From NCBI RefSeq assembly GCF_016481275.1, contig NZ_JAEMNW010000003.1, positions 372,001 to 436,000 on the forward strand: a stretch of DNA of 64,000 nt, in the 5' to 3' direction. Made by a program: the position numbers and the translations under genes. This document shows positions 42,595 to 50,267 of the stretch, in pieces (positions within the stretch are counted from its first letter, which is position 1; each line of letters begins with the position of its first letter). This DNA comes from Antrihabitans auranticaus. Lineage in GTDB: Bacteria; Actinomycetota; Actinomycetes; Mycobacteriales; Mycobacteriaceae. Below the pieces are notes generated by a model, which was not told the DNA's origin, ran no database searches, and saw nothing but the letters and a program-made list of their open reading frames with translations.

Positions 42595-43873
42595 CGCTCA
42601 GGCTCGGATTCTCGGCAACAGACTTGCCGAGCGCGACGGGCATGGTCTCGTAACCGCGGAGAATCACTTGGTCGCGGCGCGCGGGTTTCCCATCGAGACG
42701 CAGGTCAGGAAAGCGCTCGAAAAGCGACCTGAGCGCGATCTCGCCTTCCATTCTCGCCAGACTCGCACCCAGGCAGGCGTGTATGCCGTTGCTGAACGAA
42801 AGGTGTTCGCGAGCATTGGCTCTCGTCACGTCGAACGTGAACGGATCGGCGAAGACCTCGGGGTCGTAGTTGGCGCCGCCGAGCAGCAGGACCACGATGT
42901 TGCCCGCCCTGATCGTCTCGCCGCCCACCTCGACGTCCGCCAATGCCACCCGCGCGGTCTGCTGAACGGGGCTGGCCCACAGGGTCGGGTCGGCGCGCAG
43001 CAGCTCCCGCTGATCGTCGTGCTCGAGCAGCAGCGCGATGCCGTTCCCGATCAAGTTGACGGTCGTCTCGAACCCCGCTCCCAGGAGCAGCGCGGCGGTC
43101 GCACGCAACTCGTAGTCGGTGAGGTCGCCGGACGACACCAGCCGGCTGAAGATGTCATCGGTCGGATTGTGCCGCAACTCCTCGATATGGCCGGTCAAGA
43201 ATGCGTCGGCGGCCCGGATATCGACGATCGCGCGCCGGAACGCTTTCCACGGGATCCCGAGGTCCAGCAGTGCTGCACCGCTGTCGCCCCACTGGAGCGC
43301 GGCCCCGCGCATCTCCTCCGGCATCCCGAGGATCGTGCCGATGATGTCGACGGGCAGCCGCGAGGCGAACGTGTCGACGAGGTCGGCCCGCGAGCGGCCA
43401 TCGAGATCGTCGAGCAGGCCATCGGTCACGTCGATCACGCGGTCGCGCAACTTCCCGATTGCGCGGGGGGTAAACGTCCGCGCAACCGGTTTGCGGTACC
43501 TATCGTGGTCGGGCGGATCGACCATCAACATCGACGGCGGCTCCACCGGGTTTGCCGCAAGTTTCAGGTCCGTTGCCTGGACGAACCGCTTGACGAGTCC
43601 GTCGGGAGTGATGGCATCCACGTTGGCCACGCCGAAGCTTGTGTTGCGCAGGATGTCCCGGCAGATCCGATGGTCGGCGCTGATCCATGCGAGCGACGTG
43701 TGGACGAGTGGACCGTGCCCCCGAATCTGTTCGACGAACGGCCGCGGATCGACTCGCCCCTGCTCGGTCATCAACACCTGAGACAGCGGCGCACCCTTGC
43801 GCGCCTGCGCCTTCAGATAGAAACGCGGAATCGCATGCAACGCCACCCACCGCAGCCAACTCCGCGTCTCCAT
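42581..43873 (-). CDS. CYP140-like cytochrome P450 lacking the ExxR motif
   Basis: A 430-residue P450. The I-helix motif LLLGAGFETT, the haem loop FSNGIHACLG with the cysteine ligand, and MEGEIALRSLFERFPDL are intact, and overall layout resembles CYP140. The K-helix is missing: DPTLWASPVQQTARVA reads straight from the pre-K loop to the SPVQ strand, with no ExxR, as if about ten codons were lost in frame. It may be inactive or depend on another residue. ATG 43873 follows GGGAG with a 5-base spacer; the frame is open to 43924 without support. Confidence 0.9.
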   Translation of the reverse strand: METRSWLRWVALHAIPRFYLKAQARKGAPLSQVLMTEQGRVDPRPFVEQIRGHGPLVHTSLAWISADHRICRDILRNTSFGVANVDAITPDGLVKRFVQATDLKLAANPVEPPSMLMVDPPDHDRYRKPVARTFTPRAIGKLRDRVIDVTDGLLDDLDGRSRADLVDTFASRLPVDIIGTILGMPEEMRGAALQWGDSGAALLDLGIPWKAFRRAIVDIRAADAFLTGHIEELRHNPTDDIFSRLVSSGDLTDYELRATAALLLGAGFETTVNLIGNGIALLLEHDDQRELLRADPTLWASPVQQTARVALADVEVGGETIRAGNIVVLLLGGANYDPEVFADPFTFDVTRANAREHLSFSNGIHACLGASLARMEGEIALRSLFERFPDLRLDGKPARRDQVILRGYETMPVALGKSVAENPSLSVSSG

Positions 43874-44068
43874 TACTACTCCCAGTCGTCGGGAACCTCG
43901 GTTCACCTTCGAAGGTAGTGACACCGGCGTGGTCGCGCATCCTCCTCCGGTCGCATCTTGTGCCTCAGACCAGAGGACGATGTTCCAACCGGCCGCTGAA
44001 AGTAGAGCGAGTTTCTGCGTCCGCTTTGTCCCGTTCGTGGCGCAAAACGCGGATCGGCTGTTACCGTG

Positions 44069-44084
44069 CGATCGACATCGATCG
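44069..44084. promoter_or_regulatory. Inverted repeat upstream of the fadD gene
   Basis: CGATCGA-CA-TCGATCG, two perfect 7-base arms with a 2-base spacer, lies 25 bases before the ATG of the acyl-CoA synthetase gene. It is a candidate operator. The rest of the 236-base gap 43874-44109 shows no gene. Confidence 0.35.
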
Positions 44085-44109
44085 TCGCCGCTCGCCCGGA
44101 GGAAGCATC

Positions 44110-45744
44110 ATGAGCTTGCGTAAGCGTCTCGAACACATCGGCGAGGTCGCCAAGGCGCTCGGCACCCTTCGCGAGAGCGGGGTGTCGAACCCGCGCCGCC
44201 TGGACGAATCGGTCCGAAACGCGGTGCGCGTCGGCAAGTTCGGTCCGGCGGCAACGCTGATCATGTCGGCGGTCGGGCGGGCGCCCGATTCCGGCGGACT
44301 GGTCGACGAGCGCGGCGAGCTCACCTTCCGCCAGCTCGACGAGCAGTCCAATGCTCTGGCGCGGGGTCTGCAGGAGATAGGGCTGGCAGAGGGGTCTGCA
44401 GCCGGCATTCTGGCACGCGATCACCGCGGCCTCATCCTGTCGATGGCGGCGGCCGGTAAAGCCGGCATTCGACTCGTTCTGATGAACACGGGATTCGCGA
44501 AGCCGCAGTTCGCAGAGGTCTGCAAGCGCGAGCAAGTCAAGGCTGTGCTGCACGACAGCGAGTTCCTCGGTCTGCTCGATGCCCTTCCCGCAGACTTGCC
44601 ACGCTTTCTGAGCTGGGTCGACGACGACCACCAGGTGCCGGAAGGTGCGAAGACTATCGAGTCCCTCATCGAGGGTCGCTCGACGAAAAAGCTGCCGGCG
44701 CCGAAGAAGGCCGGTGGCTTCGTGATCCTCACCAGCGGCACGACGGGCCTTCCGAAGGGTGCGCCCCGCGATAAGGTGTCCCCGCTCGCGACGGCACAGC
44801 TGGTCGACCGAATTCCCTTCCCGCAGAAGGGAACTGCGGTCATCGTGTCGCCGATCTTCCACAGCACCGGGCTGGGGACGTGGTTGGTCTGTACGGCGCT
44901 TGCCACCAGGACTGTCGTCGCGCGTCGCTTCAGCGCAGAAGGCACTCTGAAGCTGATCGCAGACAACAAGGCCGACATGCTCGTGGCCGTTCCCACGATG
45001 CTGCATCGCATGGTCGAACTACCTGCCGAAACTCGCGCGAAGTACGACACGTCGTCCTTGAAGGCGATCGTCGTTGCAGGGTCCGCGCTTTCTCCCGAGC
45101 TGTGCATTCGCACGCACGAGGCGTTCGGGCCGGTGCTCTACAACCTCTACGGGTCGACCGAATGCGCCGTCGCCACAGTCGCGCAACCGGAAGAACTGCT
45201 GCGCGCGCCCGGTACCGCGGGCAGGTCACCGATCACCTGCGAGGTCGTCCTCTTCGACGAGAACGACAAGCGGCTCTATGGCAACAACAAGCAGGGCCGC
45301 ATCTTCATCCGCAGTGGCGCGCCCTTCAAGGGCTACACCGACGGTCGGCACAAACAGATCATCGACGGCTACATGTCCAGCGGCGATACCGGTCACTTCG
45401 ACGACGAGGGGCTGCTGTTCGTCGACGGCCGCGACGACGACATGATCGTCTCCGGCGGCGAGAACGTCTTTCCGCAGGAGGTCGAGAACCTGCTGCTCGA
45501 ACGGACCGACATTTTCGACGCGGCGGTCGTCGGCGTAGCAGACGTCGAGTTCGGAAAGCGTCTGCGCGCCTTCGTCGTTCCCGAGCCCGGCGTGACGCTC
45601 GATCCCGAAGAAATCAAGCAGCACATCAAGGGAAACCTTGCGCGCTACAAGGTCCCGCGCGACGTCGTCTTCCTCGAGGACCTCCCCCGTAACGCCACAG
45701 GCAAACTGCTGCGTCGCACACTCGAGGAGTATCAGGTCGGCTAG
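44110..45744 (+). CDS. Acyl-CoA synthetase (FadD-type AMP-dependent ligase)
   Basis: A 544-residue adenylating enzyme. The P-loop is ILTSGTTGLPKGAP, the A5 motif YGSTECAV, A7/A8 YMSSGDTGHFDDEGLLFVDGRDDDMIVSGGENVFPQEVE and A10 lysine in LPRNATGKLLRRTL, so it is complete. It should activate a fatty acid as acyl-AMP and load it on CoA; chain length is unknown. GGAGGAAG lies 5 bases before ATG. The N-terminal lead of about 60 residues is usual for the FadD2/FadD12 group of actinobacteria. A LigD-type gene starts 26 bases later. Confidence 0.9.
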   Translation: MSLRKRLEHIGEVAKALGTLRESGVSNPRRLDESVRNAVRVGKFGPAATLIMSAVGRAPDSGGLVDERGELTFRQLDEQSNALARGLQEIGLAEGSAAGILARDHRGLILSMAAAGKAGIRLVLMNTGFAKPQFAEVCKREQVKAVLHDSEFLGLLDALPADLPRFLSWVDDDHQVPEGAKTIESLIEGRSTKKLPAPKKAGGFVILTSGTTGLPKGAPRDKVSPLATAQLVDRIPFPQKGTAVIVSPIFHSTGLGTWLVCTALATRTVVARRFSAEGTLKLIADNKADMLVAVPTMLHRMVELPAETRAKYDTSSLKAIVVAGSALSPELCIRTHEAFGPVLYNLYGSTECAVATVAQPEELLRAPGTAGRSPITCEVVLFDENDKRLYGNNKQGRIFIRSGAPFKGYTDGRHKQIIDGYMSSGDTGHFDDEGLLFVDGRDDDMIVSGGENVFPQEVENLLLERTDIFDAAVVGVADVEFGKRLRAFVVPEPGVTLDPEEIKQHIKGNLARYKVPRDVVFLEDLPRNATGKLLRRTLEEYQVG

Positions 45745-45770
45745 GTAGTCGCGCGGGTAGTTTGGCCACC

Positions 45771-46739
45771 ATGGCTACCTCCGGTAAGTCGAAGTCGCCC
45801 GCGATCGAGCTCGAAGTCGGCGACCGGACAGTTCGGGTGTCCAACCCCGACCGTGTGTACTTCCCCGAAACGGGCGCGACCAAGTTGGACCTCGTCAACT
45901 ACTACCTCTCCGTCGGAGACGGCATCGTCAACGCGCTCCGCGAGCGACCGTGCATGATGCACCGCTTCCCGGAGGGTTTGAGCGGCGACAAGGTGCACCA
46001 GAAGCGCGTGCCGCACGGTGCGCCGCCGTGGCTCGAGACCGTCAAGGTGCACTTCCCGCGCTACAACCGTGATGCGGACGAACTGTGCGTTACCGAAGTC
46101 GCCCATGTGATTTGGGCGGTGCAGATGTCGACGGTCGAGTTTCATCCTTGGAATACCCGCAGGACAGCCGTCGAATTTCCGGACGAGTGGCGCATCGACC
46201 TGGACCCGATGCCGGACTGCTCTTTCGACCGTGTACGCCGCGTGGCCGAGGTTACCCACGAGGTTCTCGACGACCTCGGTGCGATCGGCTGGCCGAAGAC
46301 GAGCGGCGGCAAGGGCATTCACATCTACGTTCGGATCAAGCCGGAGCACGGGTTCACCGACGTGCGCAGGGCCGCTTTGGCTTTCGCGCGCGAGGTCGAG
46401 CGGCGCGCACCCGACGACGTGACGACCACGTGGTGGCGCAAGGACCGCGCCCCCGAGAAGCTGTTCGTCGACTACAACCAGAACGCGCGCGATCACACGA
46501 TTGCGAGTGCGTATTCGGTGCGCGGCAACCCGACCGGGACGGTCTCGACGCCCATCACCTGGGATGAGGTCGCCGACGTGGAGCCACAGGACTTCACGAT
46601 GGCGACAGTTCCCGATCGGTTCGCGAAACTCGGCGATCTGCACGCAGACATCGACAAAGCCGTCTTCGATATTTCTCAGCTTCTCGAATGGGCGGACCGC
46701 GACGAAAAGGAAGGTGCAGGCGAACCCGAAGGAGACTAG
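45771..46739 (+). CDS. Stand-alone LigD-type primase-polymerase (PolD-like)
   Basis: A 322-residue archaeo-eukaryotic primase-fold polymerase as in the NHEJ enzyme LigD, without ligase or nuclease domains. The metal pair is in WRIDLDPMP, the nucleotide-binding motif in SGGKGIHIYVRI with the histidine, and the third acid in LFVDYNQNARDHT. Mycobacteria have similar free-standing PolD proteins for DNA repair. ATG 45771 is chosen because TAGTTT lies 7 bases before it, a leaderless promoter. No ku gene is adjacent. Confidence 0.9.
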   Translation: MATSGKSKSPAIELEVGDRTVRVSNPDRVYFPETGATKLDLVNYYLSVGDGIVNALRERPCMMHRFPEGLSGDKVHQKRVPHGAPPWLETVKVHFPRYNRDADELCVTEVAHVIWAVQMSTVEFHPWNTRRTAVEFPDEWRIDLDPMPDCSFDRVRRVAEVTHEVLDDLGAIGWPKTSGGKGIHIYVRIKPEHGFTDVRRAALAFAREVERRAPDDVTTTWWRKDRAPEKLFVDYNQNARDHTIASAYSVRGNPTGTVSTPITWDEVADVEPQDFTMATVPDRFAKLGDLHADIDKAVFDISQLLEWADRDEKEGAGEPEGD

Positions 46740-48298
46740 GCCGTCGACGTCTCGCGCAGGTGTGTCAGAACCGCCAGCACACGTCGATGATCTTCGGGTT
46801 CGGGCGCGAGTCCGAGCTTGCCGAAGATGCTGCGGACGTGGGCTTCCACCGTCCGCTCACCGAGGAACAGCGCCGCGCCGATCGCCTTGTTGGATCGACC
46901 TTCTGCCATGAGCTGCAACACTTCTCGCTCACGTGCCGACAGCTCGTCGAGCGGGCGCCGACCGCGGTGCGGCCGGGAAACCAAGCGTCCCACCAGATCC
47001 GGATCGATCGCTGATCCGCCCGCCGCGACGCGGTTCAGCGCGTCGACAAACTCATCCACGTCGGCAACGCGATCTTTCAACAAGTAGCCAAGGCTTTTCG
47101 CGCCGCCGCCGAGCAAGTTCATGACGTTCTCGGTCTCGACGTACTGCGACAGCAGCAGCACTCCGGTGTCCGGGTAATCACGCCGAATTGCGACCGCGGC
47201 TTCGATGCCTTCGATGGTGTGCGTCGGTGGCATACGGATATCGACGACCGCGACGTCAGGTCGGTGCTTCGCGACCAACCGCAGCAGTCCGTCGGCGTCG
47301 CCGGCTTGCCCGACCACGTCGATTCCTTCGTCGCGCAGCAAGCGCGCGATTCCCTCGCGCAGCAGAACCGAGTCGTCGGTGAGCACCACACGCAGCCCCG
47401 TCGATGTTGCCACGGCCCCGGGCATCGTTATGTCGAAGTCTTCGGGTGGCGCGATGAACGCGCTGCGCGCCGCTTCGATCATGTCGACGCAGGAGTCGTA
47501 CCTGTCCTCACGCCGCTTCGCGAGCGCACGCATGAAAACCGAGTCGAGGGCGTTCGGAAGCTCCCGCCGTTTCGACGTGACGCGTGGGATCGGGCCGTTC
47601 AGATGGCCGTTCATGATCGTCGATGCGTGCGGTCCCGGATAGGGCGGTTCGCCCGTCAGGAAGTGAAAGAGCGTGCAGGCCAACGAGTACTGGTCCGCGC
47701 GGTGATCGATCTCGCGGCCGTCGATCTGTTCCGGCGCACCGTAGCGCAGGGTCGCGACCATCATGCCCGCCTGGGTGAGGGCAACCGTGTCGTCGAGCGC
47801 CTTGGCGATTCCGAAGTCGGTCAGCAGCACCCGTTCCCGCTCGCCGGGTACGCCCGGGTCGGCAAGCAGGATGTTCGCCGGTTTGACGTCGCGATGGAAA
47901 ACCCCGGCATGGTGGGCGTAGTCGAGGCCCTTCGCAACCTCGCCCGCGATGTGCAGCGCCCGCTCCACGGCGAGCGGACCGCCGCGAACGATCTCCGACG
48001 CATCGGTTCCCTGGACGAACTGCATTGCGATCCACAGTTGATCCGCGTCGCGGCCACGGTCGAACACCGCCACGATGTTCGGGTGCTCGAGACGCGCCGC
48101 GTGGTCGGCCTCGTATTCGAAGCGCGAGCGGACGTAGTCGTCAGACGTGAGGTTGTCGTGCAGCAGTTTCAACGCGACGCGACGCGGCAGATTCGGGTGG
48201 CGGGCAACGTAAATCGTCCCCATCCCGCCGACGCCGACACCACGCTCGATCGTGTACCCGGCGAAGACGGCACCTGGCTCGAGGTCGTATGCCCCCAT
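46736..48298 (-). CDS. Fusion of Ser/Thr protein kinase with NarL-type response regulator
   Basis: A 520-residue protein joining two normally separate signalling systems. Residues 10-275 are a full eukaryotic-like kinase: GVGVGGMGTIYVA loop, VALK lysine, catalytic HRDVKPANI (Asp137), TDFG and the YGAPEQ loop. After a short linker, residues about 300-425 form a receiver with acceptor Asp353 in VVDIRMPP and the LLKD lysine. A LuxR helix-turn-helix, LSAREREVLQLMAEGRSNKAIGAALFLGERTVEAHV, ends the protein. No membrane helix is seen. ATG 48298 (AAAGG 9 bases upstream) or GTG 48304 is the start. The histidine kinase gene lies just upstream on the same strand. Confidence 0.92.
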   Translation of the reverse strand: MGAYDLEPGAVFAGYTIERGVGVGGMGTIYVARHPNLPRRVALKLLHDNLTSDDYVRSRFEYEADHAARLEHPNIVAVFDRGRDADQLWIAMQFVQGTDASEIVRGGPLAVERALHIAGEVAKGLDYAHHAGVFHRDVKPANILLADPGVPGERERVLLTDFGIAKALDDTVALTQAGMMVATLRYGAPEQIDGREIDHRADQYSLACTLFHFLTGEPPYPGPHASTIMNGHLNGPIPRVTSKRRELPNALDSVFMRALAKRREDRYDSCVDMIEAARSAFIAPPEDFDITMPGAVATSTGLRVVLTDDSVLLREGIARLLRDEGIDVVGQAGDADGLLRLVAKHRPDVAVVDIRMPPTHTIEGIEAAVAIRRDYPDTGVLLLSQYVETENVMNLLGGGAKSLGYLLKDRVADVDEFVDALNRVAAGGSAIDPDLVGRLVSRPHRGRRPLDELSAREREVLQLMAEGRSNKAIGAALFLGERTVEAHVRSIFGKLGLAPEPEDHRRVLAVLTHLRETSTA

Positions 48299-48325
48299 GG
48301 TCACCCGCCTTTGCGCTTCGCGCCT

Positions 48326-48365
48326 GTGCGCGCTTAGAGAGTCTATAGACTCGCCGACCGCGCAC
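48326..48365. repeat. Hairpin repeat, copy 2
   Basis: GTGCGCGCTTAGAGAGTC (48326-48343), loop TATA, then GACTCGCCGACCGCGCAC (48348-48365); 14 of 18 positions pair. The flanks GCGCCT and GGGGG match copy 1 at 37860-37899. It lies between the histidine kinase stop and the kinase-regulator fusion start, so it may lower expression of the second gene. Confidence 0.7.
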
Positions 48366-48371
48366 GGGGGT

Positions 48372-50111
48372 TCACCAGGGCAAAGTCACGGTGATGACCG
48401 TTCCGTGACCGCGCGGACTGATCAGCGCCATGTCGCCTGCGAGCGCCGACGCACGGTCGCGCAGACCACTCAGGCCGCCGCCGGGACTCATCGTCGCCCC
48501 GCCGCAGCCGTCGTCCGTCACGACAAGTTCCAGGTTTTCGCCGCTGCGCCGCAGCACAATCTCGATGAGCGTCGCGTCTGCGTGCTTCGACGCGTTCGTG
48601 ACCGCTTCCGCTGCAATGAAGTACGCGGCCAGCTCGATCTGCGGTGGTGGCCGCATCGGCAACTGGTCGTCGATCTCGACCGGCAACGGCGATCGCTCCG
48701 CAAGAGAAGTCAACGCCGAACCGAGTCCACGCTCCTGCAGGACAGGCGGATACACGCCGCGCGCAAGCTCACGCAGTTCGACCAGCGCGGCGTCGAGTTC
48801 CTTCGCGCCCTGTCCCAGGAGGTCGCGCATGAGCTGCTCGTTGGGTGTGCGCTGCGCCCGCCGCAACAGAATCGCGGCCGCGACAAGGCGCTGCTGCGCT
48901 CCGTCGTGCAGATCTCGTTCGAGCCGCTGCCGCTGCGCATCCCCAGCAGCGACGATGCGCCCGCGCGACTGCCGGACCTCGTCGAGCTGGGCCTCCAACT
49001 CGGCTTGCAACCGGTGGTTGTCCAACGCGACCGTTGCCGCACTGCGCACGGCCGCGATCAACTGCGGCTGATCGCGAAGCGAACGGTCGTAGACGAGCGC
49101 GCCGACGGGCAGTCCGTCGCGCTCGAGCACGGTCGCCGCACGCGGGTCCTCGTGGTCGGCGGGTAGCGCCTGCACTCTCCCGTCGCCGTCGACGTATCCC
49201 TGCAACTCCGGTGCCCACGACCACAGGACGAGGCTGGGATCGCGCAACGCCCGCCGCAGCGCGGTCGTGAAGCTGTCGCCGAGCGGTGCCGCACCGACCT
49301 CGACCATCACGTCGCTGACCGCACCGCGAGCCACGCGATAGCGCCACAGTCCGATGACGACCGCCAGCGGGGACATCGCGGTCGCCGCATAACCGATCGC
49401 CGGTCCCCATTGCTCCAGCGAACCTGGGGATTTCACGTCGATCGAGTAGAGAATTGCGACGACGGCCGTCCCGAGCAGACTCACGATCCACAGCGGGAGA
49501 AACGCTGCACGGTAGGCCGCGGTGCCCTTTCGCCAACGCCGCGCCAGCACGCCGATCACGACGATGCCGATCAATAGATCGACTGCTCCGAAAATGGTCT
49601 GAAGCGTCTCGGTGACGGCGGGATCGTCGCGAATCAGCAGCAGGTTGATCGGTGCCGCACGTTCGCCGCCCACATGACCGGGATCGGAGAACGCCAACTC
49701 CGCCATCGCAGAACCGATGTAGTAGAAGTACAGACCACCGACGAACCACTTCTCCCACGTGCTGCGCAGCCTGCCGAGCGGGAAACCGAAAATGATGTGG
49801 ATGAGGACCGCGAAGTAGGTCACGATCAGCGCCCAGCCGATCGTGAACGCGAGCGGATTCGACGAGAAGTTCAGGCCGCGGACCAGCCACAGCTGACCGG
49901 CCAGCACCATCAACCGGCCTGTGTTGTCGTGCGGGCGTGTCCGCCACGCCGCGATCCCCGCGGCAGCGAACGCCCAGCCGACCGCTGCGAACAGCACGAA
50001 CTCCAAGGGGTTCTTGACAGACGTGAACGCCGGCCAATCGACCAGACCCGCGACTGCCGCGGTGAGCGCAGCAGTCGTCGACACGACTGCGAAAACGCTG
50101 GCTCTGCTCAC
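48372..50111 (-). CDS. NarL-type sensor histidine kinase
   Basis: A 579-residue membrane sensor. About eight hydrophobic helices fill residues 1-260, followed by a GAF-like segment (about 265-370), the HisKA_3 domain with LERDLHDGAQQRLVA (His about 404), and a HATPase domain with AAEAVTNASKHA, VTDDGCGG and GGGLSGLRDR. HisKA_3 kinases pair with NarL-type regulators, so the next gene, the kinase-receiver-LuxR fusion 73 bases downstream, is the likely partner. AGGAGGT lies 6 bases before GTG 50111. The signal is unknown. Confidence 0.92.
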   Translation of the reverse strand: MSRASVFAVVSTTAALTAAVAGLVDWPAFTSVKNPLEFVLFAAVGWAFAAAGIAAWRTRPHDNTGRLMVLAGQLWLVRGLNFSSNPLAFTIGWALIVTYFAVLIHIIFGFPLGRLRSTWEKWFVGGLYFYYIGSAMAELAFSDPGHVGGERAAPINLLLIRDDPAVTETLQTIFGAVDLLIGIVVIGVLARRWRKGTAAYRAAFLPLWIVSLLGTAVVAILYSIDVKSPGSLEQWGPAIGYAATAMSPLAVVIGLWRYRVARGAVSDVMVEVGAAPLGDSFTTALRRALRDPSLVLWSWAPELQGYVDGDGRVQALPADHEDPRAATVLERDGLPVGALVYDRSLRDQPQLIAAVRSAATVALDNHRLQAELEAQLDEVRQSRGRIVAAGDAQRQRLERDLHDGAQQRLVAAAILLRRAQRTPNEQLMRDLLGQGAKELDAALVELRELARGVYPPVLQERGLGSALTSLAERSPLPVEIDDQLPMRPPPQIELAAYFIAAEAVTNASKHADATLIEIVLRRSGENLELVVTDDGCGGATMSPGGGLSGLRDRASALAGDMALISPRGHGTVITVTLPW

Positions 50112-50254
50112 CTTGGACCTCCTGTACCGGTATCGGATTCAGGATCCCTGGCGCAACCCCTTCTGCGCCACAGTGCTTGCACTGAACGGTCCTTACCGTG
50201 CTAACACTGTGCGCCGACCGCGTGGCAGCACGACTACCTCCCGGTGCCGTCCAA

Positions 50255-50260
50255 TACGAT
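50255..50260 (+). promoter_or_regulatory. -10 box for the first emb gene
   Basis: TACGAT lies 7 bases before GTG 50268, which would make the transcript leaderless. The second emb gene has TAGCAT at 53533-53538, 8 bases before its GTG. Confidence 0.5.
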
Positions 50261-50267
50261 CGCCGGT

